DNA of 64,000 nt from Erwinia rhapontici (GCF_012271765.1 NZ_VRKO01000003.1:62001-126000), one strand, 5' to 3'; positions 1-9,982 are shown, counted from the first letter of the stretch. Translations and numbers: made by a program. The notes: generated from the sequence alone by a model not told the origin.

Positions 1-34
1 GCGGAGAGGTGTGAGATAACCTGCAGGCAAAAAA

Positions 35-58
35 AAACGGTGACCGAAGTCACCGTTT
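35..58 (-). terminator. Rho-independent terminator of rpoS
   Basis: A perfect 10-bp stem (AAACGGTGAC / GTCACCGTTT) with a four-base loop lies about 50 bases past the rpoS stop. Read on the minus strand it is followed by a run of T, as expected for an intrinsic terminator ending the nlpD-rpoS transcript. Confidence 0.8.
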
Positions 59-106
59 CTCGCATTACTTTATTCATCAGGTGGTTGCGCAACCTGTCCC
101 GCTTAA

Positions 107-1099
107 TTATTCACGAAACAGGGCTTCAATGTTCAGCCCCTGAGCCTGCAGGATCTCACGCAGGCGGCGTAAACCTTCAACCTGAATCTGGCGTACACGC
201 TCGCGGGTCAAGCCAATTTCACGACCCACATCTTCCAGTGTTGCCGCTTCATAGCCCAACAGGCCGAAACGACGTGCCAGCACTTCACGCTGCTTGGCGT
301 TCAGTTCGAACAACCATTTAACGATGCTTTGTTTCATATCATCGTCCTGCGTGGTGTCTTCCGGGCCGTTCTCTTTCTCATCGGCCAGGATGTCCAGCAG
401 CGCTTTTTCAGAATCACCGCCCAGAGGCGTATCAACTGAGGTAATGCGTTCGTTGAGACGCAGCATCCGGCTGACATCATCAACAGGTTTATCTAACTTC
501 TCGGCAATCTCTTCCGCACTTGGCTCATGGTCGAGCTTATGGGAAAGTTCACGCGCGGTACGCAGATAAACATTCAATTCTTTCACGATATGAATCGGCA
601 GGCGGATAGTACGGGTTTGATTCATTATCGCCCGTTCAATCGTCTGACGAATCCACCATGTGGCATACGTTGAGAAGCGGAAGCCTCTTTCCGGGTCAAA
701 CTTCTCTACGGCGCGGATCAGACCGAGGTTACCTTCTTCAATCAGGTCCAGCAGTGCCAGACCACGATTGCTGTAGCGACGGGCGATCTTCACCACCAGA
801 CGCAGGTTACTTTCGATCATGCGACGACGAGAAGGAATGTCACCACGGAGTGCACGACGAGCGAAGAACACTTCTTCCTCTGCCGTAAGCAACGGAGAAT
901 AACCAATCTCTCCTAAGTAGAGCTGCGTTGCATCCAGTACGCGCTGGGTTGCGCCCTGTGATAACAGCTCTTCTTCTGCTAAGTCGTTATCACCAGGTTC
1001 ATTTCCGACAAGTGCCTTCTCGTCAAAAACCTCAGCTCCGTTTTCGTCGAATTCCGCGTCTTCATTTAACTCGTTAACTTTCAGCGTATTCTGGCTCAT
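107..1099 (-). CDS. rpoS: RNA polymerase sigma factor RpoS (sigma-38)
   Basis: Stationary-phase and general stress sigma factor that directs core RNA polymerase to starvation and stress promoters. The 330-residue protein has the full sigma-70 layout. An acidic N-terminal segment is followed by region 1.2 ([12 protein letters not shown]), region 2 with the core-binding and -10 recognition stretch ([12 protein letters not shown] through [16 protein letters not shown]), region 3, and region 4 with the -35 helix-turn-helix ([18 protein letters not shown]). Length equals the E. coli protein, with no disruption (rpoS is often mutated in lab strains). It lies directly downstream of nlpD, whose coding sequence in relatives contains the main rpoS promoter. 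The long upstream transcript is where DsrA/RprA/ArcZ control would act in E. coli; this was not tested here. Confidence 0.98.
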   Translation of the reverse strand: MSQNTLKVNELNEDAEFDENGAEVFDEKALVGNEPGDNDLAEEELLSQGATQRVLDATQLYLGEIGYSPLLTAEEEVFFARRALRGDIPSRRRMIESNLRLVVKIARRYSNRGLALLDLIEEGNLGLIRAVEKFDPERGFRFSTYATWWIRQTIERAIMNQTRTIRLPIHIVKELNVYLRTARELSHKLDHEPSAEEIAEKLDKPVDDVSRMLRLNERITSVDTPLGGDSEKALLDILADEKENGPEDTTQDDDMKQSIVKWLFELNAKQREVLARRFGLLGYEAATLEDVGREIGLTRERVRQIQVEGLRRLREILQAQGLNIEALFRE

Positions 1100-1149
1100 A
1101 AGCGGCTCCTACCCGTGATCTCAGGGCAGAACACCAGGGTTCTGCCGGA

Positions 1150-2268
1150 TTAACGTTGCGGTAAATAGCGCAACGGATTTACGGATTTCCCCTTGTAACG
1201 AATTTCAAAGTGCAATCTAACCGAACTCGTGCCGGTACTACCCATTGTGGCGATCTTCTGACCCGCTTTCACTTCTTGTTGTTCACGGACCAGCATGGAA
1301 TCGTTGTGGGCATACGCACTCAGGTAGTCATCATTATGTTTGATGATAATCAAATTACCGTAGCCACGCAGAGCGTTACCGGCATAAACCACGCGGCCAG
1401 AGGCGGTGGAGATGACGGACTGACCGCGCGAACCCGCGATATCGATGCCTTTATTGCCCCCTTCGGAAGCAGAGAAGTTATCGATGATCTTACCGTCTGT
1501 CGGCCAACGCCAGCTTCCCACAGGGGTAGCGCTGTCTGTTGTACTACTGACGGTCGGGGCGGTAACCGGAACTGTTGTCGTTGCAGCAGTTTTCCCGGAC
1601 GAAGGCAACATTTTGCCTTCACTTGGTGTACCTGAATCCTCAGAATACGTAATTACCGGTTGGTGTGCAACCGTTCCGGTGTTCATTTGTGAACCGGAAG
1701 AGGCCGTGGTCACGCCACCCGCATTCGCATCTGCTGCCGTGACTGCGTTGCCCCCAGTGATTGGGGTACCAGAGCCGTTAGCTACCTGTAATTGCTGGCC
1801 AACGTTGAGCCCATAAGGCGCGGCAACGTTATTGCGCTGGGCAAGATCACGGAAATCGTTACCGGTAATCCAGGCAATATAGAACAGCGTATCACCCCGT
1901 TTTACGGTGTAGGTATCGCCGCCATAACTACCTTTAGGAATATTCCCATAACTACGGTTGTACACAATTCGACCGTTTTCGGTAACCACATTCTGATTCT
2001 GGCTCGCGCTGGCAGAAGAGGAGGAAATCATTCCCCCACCCGACGCCGGAGGGCGAGCCGGGCGGATAAACCCGCCGTTGCTGCCACCGGAGCTGCTGTT
2101 CATGCCCGGGTTGCCAGAATTGCTGCTCATCATGCCGGAGTCATTTCCGCCAACAGAGCTGATGGGGGCCTGCGCGTTATCGCTGCTGGTACAACCTGCC
2201 AGCCAAAATCCTACCAATGAAACGGCCGCAAGACGGCGTAACTTAAATACTGGGCTTCCCGTGCTCAT
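1150..2268 (-). CDS. nlpD: Murein hydrolase activator lipoprotein NlpD
   Basis: Outer-membrane lipoprotein of the division machinery that switches on the amidase AmiC, which is encoded at the right end of this window. The 372-residue protein has a lipobox ending LAGC at residue 26, a long Ser/Gly/Asn-rich linker, a LysM peptidoglycan-binding domain near residues 119-163 ([17 protein letters not shown]) and a C-terminal LytM/M23 domain. The M23 metal ligands are degenerate: the HxxxD motif reads NKGID and the HxH motif reads RLH. This is the known state of activator-only LytM factors, so it should not be catalytic. It precedes rpoS with a 50-bp gap. Confidence 0.96.
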   Translation of the reverse strand: MSTGSPVFKLRRLAAVSLVGFWLAGCTSSDNAQAPISSVGGNDSGMMSSNSGNPGMNSSSGGSNGGFIRPARPPASGGGMISSSSASASQNQNVVTENGRIVYNRSYGNIPKGSYGGDTYTVKRGDTLFYIAWITGNDFRDLAQRNNVAAPYGLNVGQQLQVANGSGTPITGGNAVTAADANAGGVTTASSGSQMNTGTVAHQPVITYSEDSGTPSEGKMLPSSGKTAATTTVPVTAPTVSSTTDSATPVGSWRWPTDGKIIDNFSASEGGNKGIDIAGSRGQSVISTASGRVVYAGNALRGYGNLIIIKHNDDYLSAYAHNDSMLVREQQEVKAGQKIATMGSTGTSSVRLHFEIRYKGKSVNPLRYLPQR

Positions 2269-2435
2269 TCAATCCCCCATTACGGCAATGCTTTGACGAA
2301 AAAAATATAAACAACATAACAGCTGCACGACCGACGGCATTAAGCCCGCATGCGCAAATTTAGTCAGATACTAGCAATATCAATGACTGCGTGCCATGAA
2401 ACAGTTGTATAGAAATATCCTGGTTGTTGCGGATA

Positions 2436-3062
2436 TCAGGCAAGATCACCTTTTACCAGTGGGACAAAACGGACGGCCTCCACGGTATCGATGATAAATT
2501 CGTCACCTTTACGGCGAATGCGCTGCAAAACCTGCTGCTCTTCCCCCACAGGCAACACCATGATACCGCCCTCATCAAGCTGCGACATCAATGCTTCAGG
2601 AATTTCGGGCGGTGCTGCCGTGACAATAATTGCATCAAACGGCCCACGCGACGGCCAGCCAAGCCAGCCATCACCATGACGGGTAGAGACATTATGCAGA
2701 TCCAGCTGCTTCAGGCGGCGCTTGGCCTGCCACTGCAAACCTTTAATCCGCTCGACGGAGAAAACATGTTCCACCAGATTGGCCAGAATGGCGGTCTGAT
2801 AACCGGAGCCCGTGCCGATTTCCAGCACGCGTGACTCCGGCGTCAGGGCCAGCAGGGACGTCATTTTTGCGACCATGTAAGGCTGGGAAATCGTCTGCCC
2901 TGACCCTATCGGCAACGCTGTATTTTCCCAGGCTTTATGTTCAAAAGCCTCATCAACAAAGCGTTCACGCGGCACATCTTCAATGGCTTTCAGCAGCCGT
3001 TCATCATCAATACCCTGTTGCCGCAATTGTGCCAACAGTGTATCTATCCGCCCACTCACCAT
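2436..3062 (-). CDS. pcm: Protein-L-isoaspartate O-methyltransferase
   Basis: Cytosolic repair enzyme that methylates L-isoaspartyl residues in damaged proteins using S-adenosylmethionine, so that they can revert to aspartate. The 208 residues match the E. coli length and sequence throughout. The SAM-binding motif [15 protein letters not shown] sits near residues 79-93, and the family signature [13 protein letters not shown] just before it. The start overlaps the end of surE by seven bases, indicating translational coupling in the conserved surE-pcm pair, which functions in stationary-phase survival. Confidence 0.97.
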   Translation of the reverse strand: MVSGRIDTLLAQLRQQGIDDERLLKAIEDVPRERFVDEAFEHKAWENTALPIGSGQTISQPYMVAKMTSLLALTPESRVLEIGTGSGYQTAILANLVEHVFSVERIKGLQWQAKRRLKQLDLHNVSTRHGDGWLGWPSRGPFDAIIVTAAPPEIPEALMSQLDEGGIMVLPVGEEQQVLQRIRRKGDEFIIDTVEAVRFVPLVKGDLA

Positions 3063-3817
3063 TCGCGATTGACCTCAACATTGGCTAACCAGGAAGAGAC
3101 GACCTCCTGCGCGGCATGAGCAGTCAGGTCAACATGCAGTGCGGTCACCGAGACATAACCCTCATCAACAGCGGCAAAATCCGTGCCCGGGCCGGCATCA
3201 AGCTTTTCACCCGGCGGCCCAATCCAGTACATCGTATTACCGCGCGGGTCCTGCTGTGGGATGGCCTGATCGCTGGGATGGCGGCTGCCACAACGGGTGA
3301 CGCGAATCCCTTTGATTTGATCGAGCGGCAAATCTGGCACATTAATATTCAAAATACGCCCGGTGCGCAGTGGCTCGCGCAGTAACGCTTTCAGGATTGA
3401 ACAGGTGACGGCAGCGGCGGTGTCGTAATGCACATGCCCGTCAAGGGAGACCGCCAGCGCAGGCAGGCCCAGATGACGTCCTTCCATCGCAGCGGCTACC
3501 GTGCCTGAATAAATCACATCATCGCCCAGATTGGGGCCCGCATTGATTCCTGACACCACGATATCCGGCTTAGGACGCATCAGGGTATTCACCCCGAGGT
3601 AGACGCAGTCAGTCGGCGTGCCCATCTGCACCGCAATATCCCCGTTAGGATAGTTAAAGGTACGCAGAGGGGTTTCCAGCGTCAGCGAGTTCGACGCTCC
3701 ACTACGATTACGATCGGGCGCGACAACCTGCACCTCAGCAAACTCACGCAGCGCTTTTGCCAGCGTCTGTATGCCTGGCGCATGGATACCGTCATCGTTA
3801 CTCAGTAAAATGCGCAT
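3056..3817 (-). CDS. surE: 5'/3'-nucleotidase SurE
   Basis: Metal-dependent nucleotidase and exopolyphosphatase that dephosphorylates nucleoside monophosphates, linked to stationary-phase survival. The N-terminal [16 protein letters not shown] contains the metal-binding DD pair, and the [25 protein letters not shown] signature follows near residues 88-108. At 253 residues it is full length. In E. coli its start overlaps the end of truD; here truD is 8.4 kb away because the lipid operon intervenes. surE must therefore be served by a promoter in the 168-bp gap upstream or by readthrough from the inserted operon. No strong promoter could be picked out in that gap. Confidence 0.97.
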   Translation of the reverse strand: MRILLSNDDGIHAPGIQTLAKALREFAEVQVVAPDRNRSGASNSLTLETPLRTFNYPNGDIAVQMGTPTDCVYLGVNTLMRPKPDIVVSGINAGPNLGDDVIYSGTVAAAMEGRHLGLPALAVSLDGHVHYDTAAAVTCSILKALLREPLRTGRILNINVPDLPLDQIKGIRVTRCGSRHPSDQAIPQQDPRGNTMYWIGPPGEKLDAGPGTDFAAVDEGYVSVTALHVDLTAHAAQEVVSSWLANVEVNREW

Positions 3818-3985
3818 TGAGACCTAACCTGTTGATAAATTTTGTTCACCCTCCCCCGAAAACTGACTCGTGTTCCCGGGGCGTCGGATGCGGCTGAAAA
3901 CATTTTAGCTGGATGCGCCAGGGAGTGGTAGGTGTAAATATCTGGTAAATAAAGGATGCCAGTGAGCCATCGCAGGGCGGGCCGA

Positions 3986-5074
3986 TCAGCTTTCGGCCTT
4001 GTCTTCCCCCAGTTCCTGTAAAAAACGTTGCTGCGAACTCATCAGTTGAGTGAGCGTCAGGCACTGATAATCATAACCATAACGTGCGGCGATCTGCGCA
4101 ATGATCCCCGCCAGCATCGGGTAGTGACGATGGTTCCAGTGGGGGAACAGATGATGCGTTAAGTGCAGATTCATTCCGCCCAGCCAGTAACCCAGCCAGT
4201 GCGGCCGCGTCGTCCAGTCGCAGGTTGTCGCAAACAGGTGACTGTAGCGGCTGTGGGGCAATTTCCCCTGTTCGGTGGGCTGGTAGCTGTTTCCTTTCGC
4301 CCAGTGAGTACCGATAATCAGCATGACAAAAACCAGCGATGCCAGCATCTGACAGGAAAGATAAACCAGCACGATTGTGCCGATGCCTAATGAAGGCGGC
4401 AACAGCCATAAGGGCAGCGCCAGCACCAGTAAAAAATGGCCCACTTTTACCAGTAAAAAAGCCGCCCAGCCTTGGATACCCTGCAGGCGCATTTTCGCCC
4501 CTACGCGTGTCTGCCCGGCGCGATCCAGCCAGTCAAACAGCCAGATATAATAGGGAAACGTCAGAGCAGCCACCAGCGGCCAGTAATAGCGCTGATAGCG
4601 CATTAGCGGGCGCAGTCGCTGAAAACGCGACTGGCGAAGAATGCCGTTCTCTTCCATATCCGGGTCATACCCGATGACATTATTTCCGGTGTGATGCATC
4701 AGCACATGGCGCACACGCCAGCACTCCGGGTCCAGCCCCAGCGGAATGGTAGCCAGCACATTCAGCCAGCGATTGGCCGATTTTGACCTGAAAAAAGCCT
4801 GATGCGAGGCATCATGTACCACGTTGATCGTCAGCAGCATGGCAAAGAAACTGACCCCGGCCTGGCAAGCCGCCCAGCCCGTCCAGTGAGTCTGCTGCAG
4901 GCCAAGCCAGCCGCAACCGGCAGCCAGTAAGGCCAGCAGCACCGCTTTGGCGATCATCGCCCCGTTGGCAAAACGGTGGTCGCCGTGCTGATCGAGCCAC
5001 GCCTGAGTGGCTCGCGTCAACTCGCGGTGAAATTGCAGATTTTCACGGGAAAAACGCAGCGGTGGCGGGTTCAT
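3986..5074 (-). CDS. Membrane fatty-acyl desaturase, second paralogue
   Basis: Predicted integral-membrane di-iron desaturase (FA_desaturase family) that would insert a double bond into an acyl chain; substrate and position unknown. The three histidine boxes are HDASH (residues 87-91), HVLMHH (123-128) and HLTHH (304-308), with hydrophobic helices around residues 40-60, 65-85, 165-180 and 205-255. The start at 5074 was preferred over upstream in-frame codons because its ATG overlaps the TGA of the preceding desaturase (ATGA), and the two proteins then align from the N terminus. It is the last gene of the eight-gene operon. It is a clear paralogue of its neighbour, sharing long blocks such as PLGLDP and MRYQ/MRWQ. 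Confidence 0.85.
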   Translation of the reverse strand: MNPPPLRFSRENLQFHRELTRATQAWLDQHGDHRFANGAMIAKAVLLALLAAGCGWLGLQQTHWTGWAACQAGVSFFAMLLTINVVHDASHQAFFRSKSANRWLNVLATIPLGLDPECWRVRHVLMHHTGNNVIGYDPDMEENGILRQSRFQRLRPLMRYQRYYWPLVAALTFPYYIWLFDWLDRAGQTRVGAKMRLQGIQGWAAFLLVKVGHFLLVLALPLWLLPPSLGIGTIVLVYLSCQMLASLVFVMLIIGTHWAKGNSYQPTEQGKLPHSRYSHLFATTCDWTTRPHWLGYWLGGMNLHLTHHLFPHWNHRHYPMLAGIIAQIAARYGYDYQCLTLTQLMSSQQRFLQELGEDKAES

Positions 5075-6171
5075 GCAACCTCCTCCGGCTGTCCCATCCG
5101 GCGTAAAAATGTCTGCTGACGCCGCAGCAGTTCGCGATAACTGATACAGCGGTAATTCATGCCGTGTTCGCTGGCAAGCCGGGCAAGTCTCTCCGCCAGT
5201 GCCGGATAATGCCGGTGATGCCATCCGGGAAACAGATGGTGCGTCAGGTGCATATTTAGCCCGCCAGTGAAATGCCCGATCCAGGCAGGCGAAGGCAGCC
5301 AGTCGCAGGCGGTGGCGAAGTTATGGCGATACCAGCCTTGCGGCAGCTTCCCGTCAGGCCCGACCTCGAAAAACTCCGCCTCAGCCCAGTGGGTGCCCAG
5401 CAGCAGGAATACCACCAGCAAAGAAGCCATCATCTGGCTACACAGCCAGGCACCCAGCACTACGGACATCGCGATGCCATTCTGCTCTGCCGCCCACAGC
5501 GGTACAGCGAGAACCAGCAGCAGATGCAAGACTTTACTGCCGCAAAACAATAGCCAGCCGCGGACACCCGGCATCACGTGCCTTCCCGCCAGCGGCGTTT
5601 TTCCGCAGCGGTCGGCCCAGTCAAACACCCAGGCCAGATACGGCAGCGACAGTGCGGCCACCAGTGGCCAGTAAAGATGCTGCCAGCGCATCCATGGTCG
5701 CCAACGCTGATACGGGGTTTGCCGGAAGAAACCGTTCTCTTCGGTATCGAGATCGTAATGTTCGATATTGGCGTAAACATGATGAAAATGGACATGGCGA
5801 ACGCGCCAGTAATCCGGGTCCAGCCCCAGCGGCAACGTCACCAGGCGGCTGATAAGACGATTAACACGCGGCGAACGGCTGAAGACACCGTGGCTGGCAT
5901 CATGGTTAACCACAATATTAAGCAGCATTGCCATCAGCATAAACAGGAGATAGCAGAGAACAAATCCACCGCTGCTGGACTGAAGCAGGCTCAGCCCATA
6001 GCAGGAGACACAAAGTATCAGTAACACCCCTGCTTTCAGCCAGTCGCCGCGCCCGGCGAAACGATGATCTTTGGATGCGGAAAGATACTGATGCGCTGCA
6101 CGCTGCAACGCCTGGTGGAAAGCCTGTTCGCCATCCGGAGGATAACGCAGCGGTGGCAGTGAATTAGCCAT
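5071..6171 (-). CDS. Membrane fatty-acyl desaturase, first paralogue
   Basis: Predicted membrane acyl-lipid or acyl-CoA desaturase of 366 residues. Histidine boxes are HDASH (90-94), HVHFHH (126-131) and HLTHH (308-312), so all di-iron ligands of the family are present. The hydrophobic pattern suggests four transmembrane segments with a cytoplasmic active site. The start codon lies inside the end of the upstream hydroxylase gene (ATGGCTAA, eight-base overlap), and its own stop overlaps the next desaturase start. Two desaturases with diverged sequences suggest two successive or differently placed desaturations, rather than a recent copy. The usual enterobacterial route to unsaturated fatty acids (FabA/FabB) is anaerobic and does not need such enzymes. 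Confidence 0.85.
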   Translation of the reverse strand: MANSLPPLRYPPDGEQAFHQALQRAAHQYLSASKDHRFAGRGDWLKAGVLLILCVSCYGLSLLQSSSGGFVLCYLLFMLMAMLLNIVVNHDASHGVFSRSPRVNRLISRLVTLPLGLDPDYWRVRHVHFHHVYANIEHYDLDTEENGFFRQTPYQRWRPWMRWQHLYWPLVAALSLPYLAWVFDWADRCGKTPLAGRHVMPGVRGWLLFCGSKVLHLLLVLAVPLWAAEQNGIAMSVVLGAWLCSQMMASLLVVFLLLGTHWAEAEFFEVGPDGKLPQGWYRHNFATACDWLPSPAWIGHFTGGLNMHLTHHLFPGWHHRHYPALAERLARLASEHGMNYRCISYRELLRRQQTFLRRMGQPEEVA

Positions 6172-7285
6172 TTTCGGCCTCCGGGATCAGCACCTGACGC
6201 CCCCACCCCGCCGCCAGCGCGATGCTGTGCAGCATCACCAGCAGTGCACCGGCCAGCCAGATCTCAACCGACTCGCGGCACAGGATAAACCACGCCGGAT
6301 ACGCCAGCCCCACCACCAGCCACAGCAGCGGGCTCCAGCGCCGTCCTTCCGACAACCCACCTAATGCCACCGCCCCGAGCGCCAGTAAAACAAACAGCGC
6401 CACCTGCTCCCGGCCGATATTTTGATAGCCGTAGCCATATATCCAGACATAACTCGCCACCAGCACAAATAACAGCAGCATACCGCTGGTCAGTGCGCGG
6501 GCGCGGCAATGAAACGTTGCCGCGCTTTTCGCCGGAGAAAATGGCAGTTTAAGCAGCCGGAAAAATGGCCGGTTACTGGCCCAGAACGGGTTACGGGATG
6601 AGCGCTCCCCACCGGTGCCGAAGCGATACTCTGTTTCTGGCAGGCGGGCAAACGTCCCAAACATTTTGTCCCAGAAAATAAAGCTGCCGCCAAAGTTCTT
6701 ATCGGAATAAGCGCGATCGCAAACGTGATGGACACGGTGATGATTCGGCGTCACCAGAATATATTCCAGCCAGCCCAGCTTCGGCGTCAGCGCGTTGTGG
6801 TTAAACAACTGCACGCTGTAGTGGAAAATCGATACGGTGATAAACACCGACAGCGGCACACCGGCTATCGCCAGCAGCAGGAAAAAGGGAATCGAGGTCA
6901 GTGAAGAGTACCAGGAGTTACGCACCCCCAGCGACAGATTAAAGTGCTCGCCCTGGTGATGGACGACGTGCACGGCCCACAGCAGACTGAAACGATGATG
7001 CAGGCGGTGCAGCCAGTAAAAGGCAAAATCCCAGGCCAGCAGCGCAAACAGCCACAGTCCCCAGGTCGGCAGCACATCCAGCCAGTGCTGGCTGAAGTGC
7101 AGCGCCACATAGCCGTAACAGGTCACCTCAAGGCCACGAAACAGCCACAGCATGATATGGCCGGAGTTGAGGTTAAACACCACATCATGCCAGTTGACCC
7201 GCTGCTTATCCTGACGGTTCAGCACCAGCGCCTCGGCCATCACCAGCAAGACCATCGCCACAATCGGCACGACCAGATCACTCAT
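6164..7285 (-). CDS. Fatty acid hydroxylase / sterol desaturase superfamily membrane protein
   Basis: Predicted membrane di-iron oxygenase of 373 residues. The histidine cluster reads HRLHHR, HVVHHQ and NHHRVHH in the first 220 residues, the fatty-acid hydroxylase superfamily pattern. The C-terminal 120 residues add about four further hydrophobic helices. The catalytic part followed by extra helices resembles the layout of alkylglycerol monooxygenase; that comparison is from memory. Bacterial members act on sterol-like lipids, carotenoids or acyl chains, so the substrate cannot be named. The start at 7285 gives an ATGA overlap with the PAP2 gene. It probably hydroxylates the lipid made by this operon. 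Confidence 0.8.
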   Translation of the reverse strand: MSDLVVPIVAMVLLVMAEALVLNRQDKQRVNWHDVVFNLNSGHIMLWLFRGLEVTCYGYVALHFSQHWLDVLPTWGLWLFALLAWDFAFYWLHRLHHRFSLLWAVHVVHHQGEHFNLSLGVRNSWYSSLTSIPFFLLLAIAGVPLSVFITVSIFHYSVQLFNHNALTPKLGWLEYILVTPNHHRVHHVCDRAYSDKNFGGSFIFWDKMFGTFARLPETEYRFGTGGERSSRNPFWASNRPFFRLLKLPFSPAKSAATFHCRARALTSGMLLLFVLVASYVWIYGYGYQNIGREQVALFVLLALGAVALGGLSEGRRWSPLLWLVVGLAYPAWFILCRESVEIWLAGALLVMLHSIALAAGWGRQVLIPEAENG

Positions 7286-7893
7286 TGCCGCTCTCTCCAT
7301 GAATAAGGAAACGTCTGTGCTGCCCGCAGGCAGATCCAGCCGCAGACCAGCGCCACCAGCGCACCGCTGACCAGGTCAATAAACAGGTGGCGGCGCAGTT
7401 GCAGAATCGATACCGCGATCAGCGCCCCCCACAATAACAATAGCCCGCTGCGCCAGCGTTGTTCAGGCTGATACAGCGCCCAGACCGCCAACAGCGACAG
7501 CGCCATATGCAGCGAGGGCAAACAGTTCTGTGTTGAGTCGGCGGCCACCAGCTGCGCCAGCAGATGCGAACTCAGCCCCTGACCGTGATCGATGGGATAG
7601 ACCAGCGTGGTGGGCCACAGCAAATACACCGCACCGCACACCAGCGCGGTGAGGATCATTGAGCCCGTTAACCAGCGCAGTTTCTCCGGACGGCAGAACA
7701 GATAACCCGCGGGGATCAGCAGGAAAAAAGAGAGGTAGAGCCAGATGCCATCGGCACTGAACGGAATCATCCGGTCAACGAAACCGGGGTGCATCACCGT
7801 GCCGGGCCCCTGCCAGCGATCGCTGAACGTGTAGATCACGCCGACACTGCCCCAGCCCAACAGCATTGCCACTAAGCGACGTAACAGATTCAT
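7282..7893 (-). CDS. PAP2-family membrane phosphatase
   Basis: Integral-membrane protein of 203 residues with about six hydrophobic segments. It carries the second and third phosphatase motifs: CLPSLHMA (PSLH at 126-129) and RRHLFIDLVSG (168-177, catalytic His and Asp). The first KxxxxxxRP motif is not recognisable, as in the PAP2-like inositol-phosphoceramide synthase branch. It could remove phosphate from a lipid phosphate, or transfer a head group, on the periplasmic face. Its ATG overlaps the stop of the adenylate-forming gene and its stop overlaps the hydroxylase start. Confidence 0.75.
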   Translation of the reverse strand: MNLLRRLVAMLLGWGSVGVIYTFSDRWQGPGTVMHPGFVDRMIPFSADGIWLYLSFFLLIPAGYLFCRPEKLRWLTGSMILTALVCGAVYLLWPTTLVYPIDHGQGLSSHLLAQLVAADSTQNCLPSLHMALSLLAVWALYQPEQRWRSGLLLLWGALIAVSILQLRRHLFIDLVSGALVALVCGWICLRAAQTFPYSWRERQ

Positions 7894-9179
7894 ACGCCTT
7901 CTCCTTTTTGGCGAATAATACGCCGCCGCTTGCGGTCAAACTGCGGCATCAGCGGCTGTACACTGAGCTGCCAGCACAGTCTCTCCGTGGCGATCCCCTG
8001 CTGTGCGAACAGCGCAATCAGCGCCTGCTGGCAGGCGACCAGCGACGCTTCATCCGCATCGCTAATCAGCTGCACATCATGCATCCCCGTCTGCACCAGC
8101 CGGTAATCACTGGTCAGCGGCAGGGAACGGGCAATCGCGCGGCTGCACACATCGGCAAAGACGGCCTGCACGTCACCCTTCATATCAGGTAGCAGAAGCT
8201 GGTCATCGCGACGTCCTTCTATAGCCTCCAACACCCGGGTCGGCTGCCCGCAAGGGCAAGGTTCATTTGCGGCGACCAGCACATCGTCCAGCCGGTAGCG
8301 AATCACGGGCTGAGTGCGGCGACTGAAATCCGTAATCACCGGCGTAAAGCGCCGCTCATCAATCCACTCCGGCTCCACATGGATAAATTCTTCATTAAGA
8401 TGCAGGCGCCCATGAGAACAGCTGGCCGCGAGAAACCCCTCGGTGGCCTGATAGACCTCGGCCACATCGCCGAACACCGTTTCTAGCAGCTGGCGATCCT
8501 GCGGTTCCAGCACTTCCGCTACGGAGATCACCCGGCTGACGCTCAGTTTAAGTTGCCCACCCTGCACGGCCAGTGCCAGCGCCCGCAAGACCTGTGCTGG
8601 CGCCACAATAATCGTCGGCGCAAACGCCGGCAGCGTACGCAAATGCTCACTGAACGGTGCGAACAGATCAAAGAACGCCAGGCTCAGCCAGCGGGTATTC
8701 ACGCTGTGATAGAGATGATTATCGGCACGCAGAAACAGCGCCACACGTTCACCGGAGAGCAGCCCGCGTGGCAGCATCTTCGCCAGCATACCGCCTGCCC
8801 AGATGCGCTGCTCCCGTGGACTCACCACAAACACGCCGCGCCGCCCGGATGTGCCGGACGATAAGCCCACGCTGAAGCGCCCGACTTTCGGCGCAAAATC
8901 GCGGTCTTGTTCACTTTTCAGGGCACACTGGAGCAGCGTATCGACCTGCAGCCCGGCGGTATTCATCTGATCAAAATGGGTCATCATCTGCGCTTTGTCA
9001 CTCAGCGGCCATGACGACAACGGCAGATGACAGAACGGGGCATAGAACGGACTTTTCGCCATCACCTGACGGGCAAAACGTTGCAACTGCCTGGCCTGCC
9101 ACCGCTCAAGCGCGGCGCGATCGCGAAACCGCAGCCGCCGCGCACGGAAGTAGTGCCACAGCATACGTACCGGGATCAT
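7890..9179 (-). CDS. F390 synthetase-related adenylate-forming enzyme
   Basis: Predicted member of the ANL superfamily close to the PaaK / coenzyme F390 synthetase branch, which activates a carboxylate as an acyl adenylate. The 429-residue protein has the phosphate-binding SSGTSG at residues 107-112, a YQATEG motif (A5 type), the RYRLDD motif (A7 type) and the PaaK-like CPCGQ followed by EGRRDDQL. The ATG at 9179 overlaps the stop of the MBL gene. A clade of F390 synthetase-related proteins is known without assigned function. Within this operon it could activate a fatty acid for condensation, or act like OleC (also an ANL enzyme) on a beta-hydroxy acid. Both are inference. Confidence 0.75.
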   Translation of the reverse strand: MIPVRMLWHYFRARRLRFRDRAALERWQARQLQRFARQVMAKSPFYAPFCHLPLSSWPLSDKAQMMTHFDQMNTAGLQVDTLLQCALKSEQDRDFAPKVGRFSVGLSSGTSGRRGVFVVSPREQRIWAGGMLAKMLPRGLLSGERVALFLRADNHLYHSVNTRWLSLAFFDLFAPFSEHLRTLPAFAPTIIVAPAQVLRALALAVQGGQLKLSVSRVISVAEVLEPQDRQLLETVFGDVAEVYQATEGFLAASCSHGRLHLNEEFIHVEPEWIDERRFTPVITDFSRRTQPVIRYRLDDVLVAANEPCPCGQPTRVLEAIEGRRDDQLLLPDMKGDVQAVFADVCSRAIARSLPLTSDYRLVQTGMHDVQLISDADEASLVACQQALIALFAQQGIATERLCWQLSVQPLMPQFDRKRRRIIRQKGEGV

Positions 9180-9982
9180 AAATCCCCCTCGTGACACAGC
9201 AGAATACGCACTTTGCCGCCACGCCAGAGCTGGTGCAGCTGGGTGAGCGTGCGGTAATAGGCGGCGCTGTCATCCATAATCAGACTGGCCAGCCGTGAGG
9301 GGCCGCGCAATTTCTGGTAGTTATCCGGGCACCAGGCGGCATCGCTGGCCAGCAGCGTCCAGCCATCATCCTGCAGGATAAACGCGCCAAGATGCCCGGC
9401 AGCATGGCCCGGCAGCGCGACCAGCACAATTTCGCCGTTGCTGTCCGGCAGTTGCCAGCCGCGCTCAAAAGGATGAAGTTCAGCGGGAAGATCGACAACG
9501 TCGAAGCGCTCAACAAAATGCAGGCGTGACTCAAAATCGGCCGGGATCAGTCCCGGCACAAAAGCATTTTTCAGCGCGCGCACACCTTTCAGGCTGCGGG
9601 TTTTCTGCCAGCCCTCCCCGGAGGCGATCATTGGAACGCCCGGAAAATCGTGCAGACCGGCAATATGGTCGCCGTGGAAATGGGAAATAATCAGCCCCTG
9701 GATATCATCAGGTTGATATCCGGCCTGGCCGAGCTGCGCCACCAGCGCCTGCTCTGGCGAGAAATAGACCGGGGTCAGCTGTGCATAGAGACGGAAAATG
9801 CCTTGACGGGTGTGATCAATAAAGTGGCTGGCGTAGCCGGTATCCCATATCCAGCGACGGTTATTGGCCTCCAGCAACCAGGCTCGGGCAGGAAACTGGC
9901 AGACGCGCAGCCCGGCACCGCGCAGTGCCATGCAGCCACGGTGAGTGCAGTAACCCGCTTCGAACGTCGTCAGTTTAGCCAC
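9176..9982 (-). CDS. Metallo-beta-lactamase fold hydrolase
   Basis: Predicted cytosolic zinc hydrolase of 268 residues with an intact HFHGDH motif (residues 101-106) and the later ligands GHAAGH, LASDAAW and LCHEGDL. Lactonases, thioesterases and lipid phosphodiesterases share this fold, so the substrate is open; a lactone or thioester intermediate would fit its neighbours. It starts with GTG in GTGGCTAA, an eight-base overlap with the end of the reductase gene. No signal peptide is seen. Confidence 0.8.
   Translation of the reverse strand: MAKLTTFEAGYCTHRGCMALRGAGLRVCQFPARAWLLEANNRRWIWDTGYASHFIDHTRQGIFRLYAQLTPVYFSPEQALVAQLGQAGYQPDDIQGLIISHFHGDHIAGLHDFPGVPMIASGEGWQKTRSLKGVRALKNAFVPGLIPADFESRLHFVERFDVVDLPAELHPFERGWQLPDSNGEIVLVALPGHAAGHLGAFILQDDGWTLLASDAAWCPDNYQKLRGPSRLASLIMDDSAAYYRTLTQLHQLWRGGKVRILLCHEGDL

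Noticed and set aside
1150-2268. NlpD as an active M23 endopeptidase
   Set aside because: The zinc-binding residues of the LytM domain are replaced (NKGID, RLH), so it is an activator only.
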